From Bacteroidales bacterium (GTDB lineage: Bacteria; Bacteroidota; Bacteroidia; Bacteroidales; Muribaculaceae), in contig SUXJ01000010.1 in assembly GCA_015061005.1 (NCBI GenBank), forward strand, positions 1 to 64,000: a stretch of 64,000 nucleotides of DNA, written 5' to 3'. The translations under genes and the position numbers were made by a program. Shown here one piece after another: positions 54,699-63,280 of the stretch (its first letter is position 1; every line of letters begins with the position of its first letter). Below the pieces are notes generated by a model. The model did not search any database, was not told the origin of the DNA, and saw only the letters and a list, made by a program, of their open reading frames with translations.

Positions 54699-54909
54699 GC
54701 GTACATCAAATATAAATAATTTTATGTTTGATAACATCTTGGGGGAAATTATCCCGACAAATACTTTCTGCCCCCCAAAATAATCCCTAACTTAGTAGTC
54801 AAATTTTGATAGTAATTTACCAGAGAATACTATAACAGACAATTATTAGTTAATTGTATTGCATCGTTCCGAGTGTTTTGTAGGGTTTAGGAGAGTTATA
54901 AGCATAAAA
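54699..54909. other. AT-rich spacer between the channel gene and the tRNA
   Basis: It holds an ATCAAA/TTTGAT imperfect hairpin just after the channel gene (about 54707-54734), a TTGGGGG/CCCCCAA inverted pair (about 54739-54777) and an ACAATT/AATTGT pair near 54839-54857. None has a T-run that would make a clear terminator. No gene seen. Confidence 0.5.
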
Positions 54910-54936
54910 AAGTAGTCAGCGGATTGCTAACTACTT
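54905..54936 (-). terminator. Terminator downstream of the tRNA
   Basis: On the minus strand AAGTAGTTAGC and GCTGACTACTT (54926-54936 with 54910-54920) pair around AATCC with one mismatch and are followed by a T-run. Confidence 0.75.
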
Positions 54937-54945
54937 GATTATGTG

Positions 54946-55019
54946 TGGTCCCACTTGGGCTTGAACCAAGGACTCCCTGATTATGAGTCAGGTGCTCTAA
55001 CCAACTGAGCTATAGGACC
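54946..55019 (-). tRNA. tRNA with CAU anticodon (elongator Met, or Ile2)
   Basis: 74 nt with a full cloverleaf: acceptor GGTCCTA paired with TGGGACC (one G-U), D-arm AGCTCAGTTGGTTAGAGC, anticodon stem CCTGA/TCAGG around CTCATAA, and T-arm loop TTCAAGC. CCA is not encoded. The anticodon is CAT. Elongator Met and lysidine-modified Ile2 cannot be told apart by eye; the initiator is excluded because the anticodon stem lacks three G-C pairs. Promoter at 55037-55069. Confidence 0.92.
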
Positions 55020-55036
55020 GGAGGAGTTTTGCGAGT

Positions 55037-55069
55037 GCAAAGTTACAATTTTTTATTGGATTTCCCAAT
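55037..55069 (-). promoter_or_regulatory. tRNA promoter (ATTG -33, TAACTTTGC -7)
   Basis: Minus-strand TAACTTTGC (55037-55045), a 20-bp spacer and ATTG (55066-55069). A TTTTATTGG/CCAATAAAA inverted repeat (55051-55073) covers the -33 region. Confidence 0.65.
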
Positions 55070-55109
55070 AAAATTAGCATTTTTTTGCAGTGACGTGTCA
55101 ACGAGGCAT

Positions 55110-55292
55110 TTAATCTGAAATAAGGCGTGGGACGTCAATGAAGATATCCATTCGAGTGATGCCAACAGAGCGAATGCCCTGTGGAATCTCCGGCCAGATA
55201 TTCTCCGGTCGATGCGCTGCCCGATAGAACTTAATCAACTCCGGGTCATCGAGCAACTCCAATGTCTGCACTATCCGTTGTGCGTTTGTCAT
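55110..55292 (-). CDS. Small uncharacterised protein at the end of the EPS operon
   Basis: 60 residues, starts 2 bp after the epimerase stop. The sequence opens MTNAQRIVQTLELLDDPELI and has no membrane helix. I recognise no family. It is probably cotranscribed with the polysaccharide genes, or is a remnant of a longer gene. Confidence 0.5.
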   Translation of the reverse strand: MTNAQRIVQTLELLDDPELIKFYRAAHRPENIWPEIPQGIRSVGITRMDIFIDVPRLISD

Positions 55293-55294
55293 CG

Positions 55295-56290
55295 TTATTC
55301 CGACTTGAAGGTGATATTGTCAGAGGGCGGGTTTATGAATTCGAACTCAAGGGTGCGAGCGAGACCTTCATCGAGGGTATAGGGTGCCTTGAAGCCTGAG
55401 GTGTGAACTTTGGTGGCATCAAATTCCGTGGTGGCACAGAATTTCTTCACTCTCACTGAACTGATACTGAGTTTCTTGCCTGTTATTTTCGCCAGCAGGT
55501 CGAAGCCGTAACCTCCCATCATGCCGAGCCAATAGGGGAAATGAGTGGCGGGAATGTGCTTGTTGAGCACTTTGCTTACGTGTGCCACTAATTTGTTCAT
55601 ATCGTTATCGGGCTTGTCTATGTAGTTAAACACGTTATAGCCCTCGGTAACATTATCGAGCATATGTTTAACGAAGGCAACGATATTGCCCACATAAGCC
55701 ATTGATTTGCGGTTCTCGCCTTTGCCCACCATCAGGAACTTGCCCGATGAGATTTGTTTCAGCAGATTGTAAACATTGCCGCGGTTGCGCTCGCCGAAAA
55801 TCACCGTTGGACGAATAATGTTGATGTTCCAATCGGGGTGTGTTTTATGCCACTCTTGCAACACTTGTTCGGCCTGCCATTTCGACTTACCGTAGTGATT
55901 AAACGGATCGGCGGGGTGGTTCTCGTCGGGGTTCTGCTTGTTCAAGCCATAGACAGCAACCGATGAAAAGAAAATGATACGTTTGCAGCCGGCTTTTTCC
56001 ATGGCTTTGAGCGTGACCTCCATGCCGCCGACGTTGGTGTCATAGTAGAGCGATACGGGCGAAACGTCATCGCGATGTTGTGCCGCCAAGAGCACTACCA
56101 CGTCAGATCCTTTCACTTCGCGATCCATCTGCTCTTGCTCGCGGACGTCGCCAATCACGGTCAACTCATTGAAGAAATGCGACGGCTGCAAATCAACGTT
56201 TTTGCACTCATATTTCTGCGGCTCTTCGCCAAGCAGTCCGAGCAAACGAGTCCCAACGAACCCACTCGCCCCAATCAATGTAACTTTCAT
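55295..56290 (-). CDS. NAD-dependent epimerase/dehydratase
   Basis: 331 residues of the extended SDR family. The NAD-binding GASGFVGTRLL lies at residues 8-18. The YGKSKWQAE block gives the Tyr-xxx-Lys catalytic pair. The substrate is a nucleotide-sugar in the EPS pathway; 4-epimerase or reductase action cannot be separated here. Overlaps the GT4 gene by ATGA and is more GC-rich than the genes upstream in the operon. Confidence 0.82.
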   Translation of the reverse strand: MKVTLIGASGFVGTRLLGLLGEEPQKYECKNVDLQPSHFFNELTVIGDVREQEQMDREVKGSDVVVLLAAQHRDDVSPVSLYYDTNVGGMEVTLKAMEKAGCKRIIFFSSVAVYGLNKQNPDENHPADPFNHYGKSKWQAEQVLQEWHKTHPDWNINIIRPTVIFGERNRGNVYNLLKQISSGKFLMVGKGENRKSMAYVGNIVAFVKHMLDNVTEGYNVFNYIDKPDNDMNKLVAHVSKVLNKHIPATHFPYWLGMMGGYGFDLLAKITGKKLSISSVRVKKFCATTEFDATKVHTSGFKAPYTLDEGLARTLEFEFINPPSDNITFKSE

Positions 56291-57330
56291 TTTTGAAGTA
56301 TTGTGTTATAAATTTGTTCGTATGATGATGCCATTTTATCGATGGTGAATTTCTGCTGATAGGTATTTAAAGCGCTTACTGAAAATTTTTTGCGGTCAGC
56401 CAATACTAAGCGCAATGCGTTGACGCAGTCTTGTACCTCATTAGCTACGGCAAACCCATTTTCTCCATCAAGGATTTCGGGTATTCCACCTACTTTTGAT
56501 GCCACTACAGGGCAACTACAAGCCAGTGCCTCAAGAATCACAATGGGCAACCCTTCATAGTTCGACGGCAAGTAGAACGCATCGGCATAGCGACAATATT
56601 CACCGGCATTCAATATATTACCCATAAAGTAAACATTTTCAGGCACACTGAAATCTAGATCATTTTGATTCCCAATCCAAACGAATGCAGTTTTAGGCAT
56701 TTGCTTAGCCACCTCTAAAAATAATTCATGGTTTTTGGGCGGAGCCAATCTTGCTATACATAGGATTACTCCATTATACTGCTTGCGAAGATGTGCAAAT
56801 GGATCCTCAGTAAGAGTCTGTTTAGGGGTGGGAATTCCATTGTAGATATAACGAATATTTCTATTTAATCCCTCGGCAAGCATATTGTCTTCATCATACT
56901 TGCTGACACCGACAATAGCCGATGCTCTGCCCTGAAGCGCTTTTTCCAACGGCAGAAACTTGCGATAGGCTACTCTGATGGAATCGAAGCCATGAACTGT
57001 GTAAACAACTCGTTTTCTTGGGAACGCAATGCGCCCAAGGAGCCCGGCTTTAGATGAATGCAACTGAATCACGTCGGGCCGATATTTCCGATACAACTTA
57101 CGCATTTGCCAAAGGGCTTTCAACTCATTGAGCGGCGAAATACTGCGTACCAATGCAGGCAAATGTTCTTGCTTGATTTCGGGCGCAAGAAGTTGAAACA
57201 TCTTGCCGTCACCCTCACCGCCTGCCACTATGACCTCATGATCGCGCCGAGCTAACTCATTCGATAAGTTAACAACTACAGACTGAGCTCCACCGAGCTC
57301 AGTCAGCGTAATTACTTGCAAAACTTTCAT
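56287..57330 (-). CDS. Family 4 glycosyltransferase
   Basis: 347 residues, GT-B fold. The N-terminal domain opens with VITLTELGGAQSVVVNLSNEL. HGFDSIRVAYRKF and LPSNYEGLPIVILEALACSCPVVAS (in pieces) hold the donor site with the E(x7)E motif. It adds a sugar to the EPS repeat unit. The gap of 60 bp to the polymerase gene is the longest inside the operon. Confidence 0.88.
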   Translation of the reverse strand: MKVLQVITLTELGGAQSVVVNLSNELARRDHEVIVAGGEGDGKMFQLLAPEIKQEHLPALVRSISPLNELKALWQMRKLYRKYRPDVIQLHSSKAGLLGRIAFPRKRVVYTVHGFDSIRVAYRKFLPLEKALQGRASAIVGVSKYDEDNMLAEGLNRNIRYIYNGIPTPKQTLTEDPFAHLRKQYNGVILCIARLAPPKNHELFLEVAKQMPKTAFVWIGNQNDLDFSVPENVYFMGNILNAGEYCRYADAFYLPSNYEGLPIVILEALACSCPVVASKVGGIPEILDGENGFAVANEVQDCVNALRLVLADRKKFSVSALNTYQQKFTIDKMASSYEQIYNTILQK

Positions 57331-57390
57331 ATCAAAAATGTGATGTAAACTTCAATGAATGTTTCCCCAAACATTCCTTGTGGATTGGTG

Positions 57391-58620
57391 CTATACAAAT
57401 GCTATTATATACGGCAATGGTGCCCAAAAAATTTCATGAGATACACCACAAATGCTTATGTATATCATTTGAGCAAAAGGCACTGACAAAATAATTAGTT
57501 TGTATATTATCAGTTTTTTTACGATTCGAACTATTGAGCAATCTCCATTAGACAATAAAAGTGTGAATAACAATGTTACAAACACATTTGCAAACAGTTG
57601 ATAACGTGATCCAACAACAGATAGTCCTGTCATCAAATATCCAAATGCAGCAAAAAACAGATATATTCGCCAAACTTTGTTTATAAGACGAAATTTTCGC
57701 ATTCTTTTAGCTTTACTAAAAATCTTCTTTAGCGAAAATACTACTAATAAAAACCAAGCGGAGTTGGCATAATCAACAACCTTCATTATATGGGTCGTCA
57801 ATGATTTGTCAAATTCTTTTGTGGCTGCATCTGATGTGTAAAATGATGTTTTCCCTTTTACCGACTCATTTTCAATTCCTATAGATGTTACAATATTGCC
57901 AACTGCTTCTTGATAAGATGTGCCACTTATGCTTGTGCCGAGCAGACAACAAGAGACTGCACTCCAGAATAGTAATTTTTGAGGTATGTTAGCAAAAGTG
58001 GCTATCAGTATAATAGGCAACCATGCTATCATGCTAAAATGCATAAAAGGCACTATACAAAAAGCAATCAACCATAAGTATTTTCGATCTATCGTAACCT
58101 TTATAGCTGCATAGCTCGCCAACCCCATAGCAGACCAAAATCTGACACCTCCGATAACGATTGGCTTAAATACTAACAATAATAAAACTACTATTGCAAT
58201 ATATGTCCATGCTTTTTTAATGGAATAATCTTTTAGTATCCTGCTAATTGTTAGATACGCGAAAATTGCGCCCAAGAAACCGACTATACAAAAATATACA
58301 TGTGGATTCTTGGTAAATGTTCCAACGAGCCAAAACAGAATAATTTTAAGTAAATCAGGCTCTAATCCTGATGTATATTGATGATAAGCCGCGTCAAATG
58401 TAGGTACATATTTTGAGAGAAATTCTCCTTGAATACGAAATGAATCCTGTCTAGGATCCGCAAAAGATATACAATAGCCAAATAGCGCGTAGAATAATAC
58501 AAATGTAAGTCCACACAAAGGGGCCCGAAGTCGTCCGCATGCTCGAATAAATCCTAAAAATGGAAATATTAGGAATGTAATGAATGCTGACGTTCCGTAT
58601 TGTTTATCTCTTTCAGCCAT
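57391..58620 (-). CDS. EpsG-like polysaccharide polymerase (Wzy)
   Basis: 409 residues, about ten membrane helices. Conserved EpsG/Wzy features: an early FADPRQDSFRI segment and a large periplasmic loop with the TSGLEPDLLKI stretch. It joins repeat units outside the inner membrane. Markedly AT-rich codon use. The stop codon of the GT2 gene overlaps its start by one base. Confidence 0.82.
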   Translation of the reverse strand: MAERDKQYGTSAFITFLIFPFLGFIRACGRLRAPLCGLTFVLFYALFGYCISFADPRQDSFRIQGEFLSKYVPTFDAAYHQYTSGLEPDLLKIILFWLVGTFTKNPHVYFCIVGFLGAIFAYLTISRILKDYSIKKAWTYIAIVVLLLLVFKPIVIGGVRFWSAMGLASYAAIKVTIDRKYLWLIAFCIVPFMHFSMIAWLPIILIATFANIPQKLLFWSAVSCCLLGTSISGTSYQEAVGNIVTSIGIENESVKGKTSFYTSDAATKEFDKSLTTHIMKVVDYANSAWFLLVVFSLKKIFSKAKRMRKFRLINKVWRIYLFFAAFGYLMTGLSVVGSRYQLFANVFVTLLFTLLLSNGDCSIVRIVKKLIIYKLIILSVPFAQMIYISICGVSHEIFWAPLPYIIAFV

Positions 58621-59573
58621 TATTTATAGACAAATCGATATAGCTTTTTAATGATAAATTTTGTAAAAGACAGTCCACACAATTTGGCTGATAGGCATAC
58701 AAGTCGTTTAGGTTTAAATGAAAACAACCTAACAAATTTTATATTATCACTAATGAACTGTTTTAGAATATGATTTTGTAAATCCTCGGTTCGTAAACCG
58801 GCAAAAACAACGTCGCACGCACTATCAACCAAATGTTTCTCGTTAATGAGTTTTTTGCGAATTTCGTGAACACGTTTTAATTGTTCCCACTTCTCGGTAG
58901 TTAACTTGTTAGTGTATGTATCCTCTCCAAATCTGCGTCGATAGTTATAAAATGCCTTCGGAAGATATGCTACTTTTAATTTAGGCAAGCACAATATGCG
59001 GCTCCACATTAATGCATCTTCGCCCAGATTGATGCCTTCTGTCCAATTCAGGTTATTATCTGTAAAGATTGAGCGTTTGAAAAATTTATTACACAGACTA
59101 TTATACTTATTGCTACTTAGGGATATTTTTAGTAAAGCATCTCTATTTAGGCAATGTTCTAAGTTCATACGAACAATTGAAACATCTCCATTGTCATATA
59201 CGCAATTATAATCACAGATGACCACATCTGCATCATTGCTACGTGCAAAATTCAAGAGTTGGGAATATGCTGATGCACTGATCCAATCATCGCTGTCACA
59301 AACTGCGATATATTCGCCTGTGGCTTTCTCTAATCCAGCTTGACGAGCTGACGCCAACCCTCCGTTTGTTTTGTGTATAACTTTAAATAAATCGGGGTAT
59401 TGTTTTGCATATTTATCGCATATTTGCCCACTCTGGTCAGTAGAGCCATCGTCAACCAAAATTACCTCCATTTTGCGAGGAGCCATTTGCCCTCTCAATG
59501 AATCCAAGCAAAATGGAAGAAATTGTGACACGTTATAAACCGGGACTATAATAGAGATTTCCGGATTATTCAT
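58620..59573 (-). CDS. Family 2 glycosyltransferase
   Basis: 317 residues from the start chosen, GT-A fold. It opens with PEISIIVPVYNVSQFLPFCLDS; the nucleotide site is VILVDDGSTDQSG and the DxD motif is CDSDDWIS. The acceptor part continues with LGEDALMWSRI. An ATG 24 bp upstream (59597) would overlap the pyruvyltransferase gene and is an alternative. Longer in-frame starts inside the upstream gene are not likely. Confidence 0.85.
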   Translation of the reverse strand: MNNPEISIIVPVYNVSQFLPFCLDSLRGQMAPRKMEVILVDDGSTDQSGQICDKYAKQYPDLFKVIHKTNGGLASARQAGLEKATGEYIAVCDSDDWISASAYSQLLNFARSNDADVVICDYNCVYDNGDVSIVRMNLEHCLNRDALLKISLSSNKYNSLCNKFFKRSIFTDNNLNWTEGINLGEDALMWSRILCLPKLKVAYLPKAFYNYRRRFGEDTYTNKLTTEKWEQLKRVHEIRKKLINEKHLVDSACDVVFAGLRTEDLQNHILKQFISDNIKFVRLFSFKPKRLVCLSAKLCGLSFTKFIIKKLYRFVYK

Positions 59574-59586
59574 GATATTATTATGA

Positions 59587-60531
59587 TTATTTTTCATAAG
59601 GTTTAATACTTGAAAGGTCAGACAACCAAGTATTTGCAAATGCAGAAACTTTTCCAGATATATTGTCAATATATTGCACTGGCCTACCAATTAATACAGA
59701 TAAAATAAGTGTATGGAGACGTGTTGTGATAATGTTTTCGAATGTAGCGATATATTTTGCTCCAATTTTTAAGTTGTTATCGCGAACAATATGATGACCA
59801 ATAAAATCAATAACTCGCTTAAGTTTGAGCAAATGTAAAAGACGATTAATCGCTGGATATATCTTATTAATATATTGATTAGATGATATTGTTGGCCAAT
59901 CAGATACTTTTGCGTTTGAAACTATAATTTCCGTTTCGGGTACAAATTCCTTGTCTACTCTTCGTAAATATAGTGTAGAGTTTGGTTTTGGAATGATGGA
60001 TCTCACTCCTTCTAATAATTCGTTAGGGATATAAAAAGCCATGTCAGGGGCTATATACACAAAATTAGCAGTGAAATTGGCTTTTATTAAGTCATAACTA
60101 TATTGATCTCGCGCTATTATATGTAAATTTTTGTGTTTAGATAATCTAATTGCATCAGCTTGTAAAAACTCATTATTGAAATACCATGCAGAATTTGGGA
60201 AAATAATAATTTTATTATTAGGGAATCTATCAATAATACCAAGCATAAACTCTACATTTTTGCGATAAATATCACCTATGTTGCCACCTCCATTGAATAT
60301 GATGATATCTTGTGGTTTAACTCTTGAATTTTTCCATGATAAAGAGCTTGTTTCACTTAATATGTTATACCCACATTCCGTAATAAACGCCCTAGATCCA
60401 TGCCATATTAAACTATCGCCAATGTTCGTATGATAAGGTAGATTTGTTAAGTGACAATCGCTGGTAATTAAAGGCTTTATTATTTTTCGAATTTCAGCAC
60501 GCAATTGCGCAATCTTTTCAGAATTGTTCAT
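59587..60531 (-). CDS. Polysaccharide pyruvyltransferase family protein
   Basis: 314 residues. It has the family opening NIGDSLIWHGS, then GGGNIGDIYR, a FPNSAWYFN block, and TTRLHTLILSVLIGRPVQYID near the C-terminus. It adds a pyruvate ketal to a sugar or works as a glycosyltransferase-like enzyme of the same fold. Low GC, as in the flanking wzx and GT2 genes. Confidence 0.85.
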   Translation of the reverse strand: MNNSEKIAQLRAEIRKIIKPLITSDCHLTNLPYHTNIGDSLIWHGSRAFITECGYNILSETSSLSWKNSRVKPQDIIIFNGGGNIGDIYRKNVEFMLGIIDRFPNNKIIIFPNSAWYFNNEFLQADAIRLSKHKNLHIIARDQYSYDLIKANFTANFVYIAPDMAFYIPNELLEGVRSIIPKPNSTLYLRRVDKEFVPETEIIVSNAKVSDWPTISSNQYINKIYPAINRLLHLLKLKRVIDFIGHHIVRDNNLKIGAKYIATFENIITTRLHTLILSVLIGRPVQYIDNISGKVSAFANTWLSDLSSIKPYEK

Positions 60532-60534
60532 TAT

Positions 60535-62058
60535 TTATTTGAATTTAAATTTAGCAATAATGATTTTTCGTTGAGTCGATGTAAGTATTAAATGCCACGA
60601 CAAAAGAATAAGAGTTGTCAGAAATGTTATTGTCGAACCTATAAGTTGAATCAAGGGAGACTCAGGTATTAATTTGGTCATAATTACAGATATTGAACAT
60701 GTAATTGCCATCACAATTAACTCTGGTACGAGAAATCCCTTGACCATTCGTCGAATGGAGAATCCTGTAAGATGCTGCACCGCAAGAATGCGATACAATA
60801 AGCATAGTAAAATCACAAATAATTTGCCAACAAGTATTGATGGCGCAGAAAAGTTCAGTTTCAATAAAATATAGCCAATAATGATGGTTAAAATTAGGAA
60901 TGTACTAATGATAATCTGATAATTGCGTATCTTGCCTGTTGCTTGAATTGTCATCCATAAAGGTGCACCAATAGCTTCTATAATCGCAATACTAATGACC
61001 AGAATGCAGAATTGCGATGTATATGCAGGCACATCTCCTAACCATAGGGACAGAATATAGTCAATATTGAATACAATAGGGCCTCCAATTGCAAAAATTA
61101 GCAGAAACGACACTTTACTCGCTAAACACACAAGATTAAATGTCGATTGCTTATCTTCAGCAGCATAAGATTGTACAATTTGAGGTTGAAAAGCCAATTG
61201 AAAGTTTGAGACAAATTGATTTACAGCACTTGCCACTTGATTTGCGAGTCCCATTGCCGCATTAGCTGCCACCCCAAAAAATAAATTCAAAACGATGCTC
61301 AAACCTTGATTTCCAGTAACAGAAGCAAAAGCACCTAAAGTACTCCAACCAGTAAATGATAAAAGTTCTTTTACAAGTGGTTTATCCCAAATCCATTTTG
61401 GGCGATAGTATTTATATCGTTTAAAACAATAAATTGCACGAATTGTAATATCAACAGCTGCAACAACGAACATAAGAAATGCATAAAAAATCAGAGTTTC
61501 GTTGTTAGGCGCAAATCGCAAAAAAAATACAATTATTAGTTTAAGAATAACATCTAGAATCCCGGCAATTGCGTAAAATCCGAATCGCTGATGTGCTATA
61601 ATAATAGCGTCAAATGGCACTTTTACTACAGAGATGATAAATGACGCGATTGCTATGTGAAATACAGACATTGCTGCCTCCATGCGCACTGTGGGGATAT
61701 CCATTTTGGTTGTTAAGAACCATAAGCCTACTGTCTCAAATATCACTATCGCACATACAGCAAGGCCAGCATATAAAATTAAACTTTGACTAAATATCTT
61801 ACTCGCATTATTCTCATCATTTTTACCTAATGCCACGTTGATAAATCTTTGCGTAGCAGATGCCAATGGCGATGTAACAAATGAAATCATCACCACAAGT
61901 GTACCTACAACACTCCAAATGCCGAAGTCATCAACTCCCAGGGCTTGCAATACAACTCTTGAAGTATATAGCGTGACAAGCATTGCTATAGCCATACGAA
62001 TGTACAACAATAGCGTGTTTTTGGCGATGCGGGAGTTGCTTGTTGTGGGGGTGGTCAT
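60535..62058 (-). CDS. Wzx-like oligosaccharide flippase
   Basis: 507 residues, 12-14 membrane helices (MATE/PST type), opening NTLLLYIRMAIAMLVTLYTSR in pieces. It moves the undecaprenyl-linked repeat unit to the periplasm. The start overlaps the stop of the recombinase-like gene (ATGA). Its low GC contrasts sharply with that gene, which suggests the module from here to 57391 was acquired as a block. Confidence 0.88.
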   Translation of the reverse strand: MTTPTTSNSRIAKNTLLLYIRMAIAMLVTLYTSRVVLQALGVDDFGIWSVVGTLVVMISFVTSPLASATQRFINVALGKNDENNASKIFSQSLILYAGLAVCAIVIFETVGLWFLTTKMDIPTVRMEAAMSVFHIAIASFIISVVKVPFDAIIIAHQRFGFYAIAGILDVILKLIIVFFLRFAPNNETLIFYAFLMFVVAAVDITIRAIYCFKRYKYYRPKWIWDKPLVKELLSFTGWSTLGAFASVTGNQGLSIVLNLFFGVAANAAMGLANQVASAVNQFVSNFQLAFQPQIVQSYAAEDKQSTFNLVCLASKVSFLLIFAIGGPIVFNIDYILSLWLGDVPAYTSQFCILVISIAIIEAIGAPLWMTIQATGKIRNYQIIISTFLILTIIIGYILLKLNFSAPSILVGKLFVILLCLLYRILAVQHLTGFSIRRMVKGFLVPELIVMAITCSISVIMTKLIPESPLIQLIGSTITFLTTLILLSWHLILTSTQRKIIIAKFKFK

Positions 62059-62657
62059 TGAGGGAGGTGGTTGGCGTTGGTGGGGGCGTTTGCGAAGGGG
62101 GAGGTGGAGTTGATGAGGCCGGAGCGGACTGCGGTGTTGTAGATTGCTTGGAGGATGCGGCAGTAGAAGCTGACTGTGGCTTCTTTGCGTCCGCCGGCAC
62201 GGAGGTCGGCAGTGAAGCGGTCGATGTGGGCCGCGGAGAGGTCGGCGAGGTTTATGTCTGTGAGTCCGAGGGTGCGGAGGTGGCCGGCAAATCGGCTTAG
62301 GGCATCGGCATATTTTCGGGTGCGCGATGCGTTGGTCGAGTCATTTTTAAGGGAAGCAATGAGTGAGCGTCCGTAGGCGATGAAACCTTGACCTGAGGTT
62401 AGGGCGCTACTGCTGCGTTGAATTGACTGCAAAGTGACGGCAAGGAGTTGCTCTGTGTGGCGCAGTTTTCGGCTTAGTAGCGGCCATATCGGAAGGTGAT
62501 TCTCGGGAGATGTGTACCCTGATTTCTCAAATGATTTCCATTCACCGGCAGTGACGCCATCGATGGGTTCGGTGACGGAGATTTGGCGGTCTCCATCGGT
62601 TGCGGTGATGATGACGGAGCGTTGAGGGAAGGAGGAGAAGGAGTAGTTTACGATCAT
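62055..62657 (-). CDS. Recombinase-like DNA-binding protein without catalytic domain
   Basis: 200 residues. The last 110 residues match the SAM-like core-binding domain of Bacteroidota tyrosine recombinases: FIAYGRSLIASLKND, then RKYADALSRFAGHL, then the ITxxHIDRF-type block (LSAAHIDRFTADL), then YCRILQAIYNTAVRSGLI and the end SPFANAP. After that the catalytic domain with R, HxxR and Y should begin, but the gene stops. The ATG chosen overlaps the upxY stop (ATGA) and the stop overlaps the wzx start (ATGA). A role as a competitor or co-factor of the invertase, or as a regulator in place of UpxZ, is a hypothesis. Confidence 0.75.
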   Translation of the reverse strand: MIVNYSFSSFPQRSVIITATDGDRQISVTEPIDGVTAGEWKSFEKSGYTSPENHLPIWPLLSRKLRHTEQLLAVTLQSIQRSSSALTSGQGFIAYGRSLIASLKNDSTNASRTRKYADALSRFAGHLRTLGLTDINLADLSAAHIDRFTADLRAGGRKEATVSFYCRILQAIYNTAVRSGLINSTSPFANAPTNANHLPQ

Positions 62658-63244
62658 TGGAGGAGGGGCTGTATGTCGTTGAGGGGGATTGCACATTTTG
62701 CTCCACCGAGGGCTCCGAGAGCTATAACGAGTTCGCCGCGACCGTTGGGGAGGCGAACCACGGAGCCTTCGGCGTTGAGGAGGCGTCCGCGAATGACTTT
62801 GACTTGCTCGCCAACGCAGTATTCTCGCCCGACAAATTCAACGGGGTTTTCGTCTTGTCCGAGCATGAATCGGAGCATTTCGATTTGGCGGTTGGGGATT
62901 GTTGCTACGGGTTTGCCGTTGGCACGGTCACTGAGGAATCGGAAGATGAAGGGTAATGTTACTATCCGACGACGTTGTGCTTCAGTGCAGCGCACAAATA
63001 GTGTCGAGCCGATAACTACGCGGTTTGTTTGATGACGACGCCCATTGCTCCAGACTCGAGTTTCGGGTTGGACGGCGGCAAATGCTTCGATGCCCATCTT
63101 GCAAATTTTCTCCGCGGAGGTGACTTCGGAGTTATGATTCACTACGGCTACGAACCACTTTGGAGAGTCCACGCCTCCGGCGCCGTCAGCGACCGAATCT
63201 ACCGCCGTAACACACTGAGTTTCCGATACTTCATGCGTGTGCAT
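62654..63244 (-). CDS. upxY: UpxY-type NusG-like transcription antiterminator
   Basis: 196 residues. NGN domain near residues 28-125 (PKWFVAVVNHNSEV, then EKICKMGIEAFAAVQPE, VVIGSTLFVRC) and a C-terminal KOW-like part (FVGREYCVGEQVKVIRGRL). UpxY proteins bind the nascent leader of their own capsule operon and stop early termination in it. It is the first gene of the EPS operon, 37 bp from the left inverted repeat. The long polar N-terminus (about 27 residues) suggests a later start may be used. Confidence 0.88.
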   Translation of the reverse strand: MHTHEVSETQCVTAVDSVADGAGGVDSPKWFVAVVNHNSEVTSAEKICKMGIEAFAAVQPETRVWSNGRRHQTNRVVIGSTLFVRCTEAQRRRIVTLPFIFRFLSDRANGKPVATIPNRQIEMLRFMLGQDENPVEFVGREYCVGEQVKVIRGRLLNAEGSVVRLPNGRGELVIALGALGGAKCAIPLNDIQPLLQ

Positions 63245-63280
63245 TTCACGTCATTGCGCCACTTTCGTTGCGGTATCACA

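Noticed and set aside
54739..54777. TTGGGGG/CCCCCAA inverted pair as terminator of the channel gene
   Set aside because: No T-run follows in either direction and the loop is over 20 nt; function left open.
54946..55019. tRNA as integration site of the EPS region
   Set aside because: The EPS genes lie at the 5' side of the tRNA and no copy of the tRNA 3' end was seen elsewhere; islands normally join at the 3' end.
55051..55073. TTTTATTGG/CCAATAAAA hairpin as EPS operon terminator
   Set aside because: On the minus strand it is followed by an A-run, not a T-run, and it overlaps the -33 region of the tRNA promoter.
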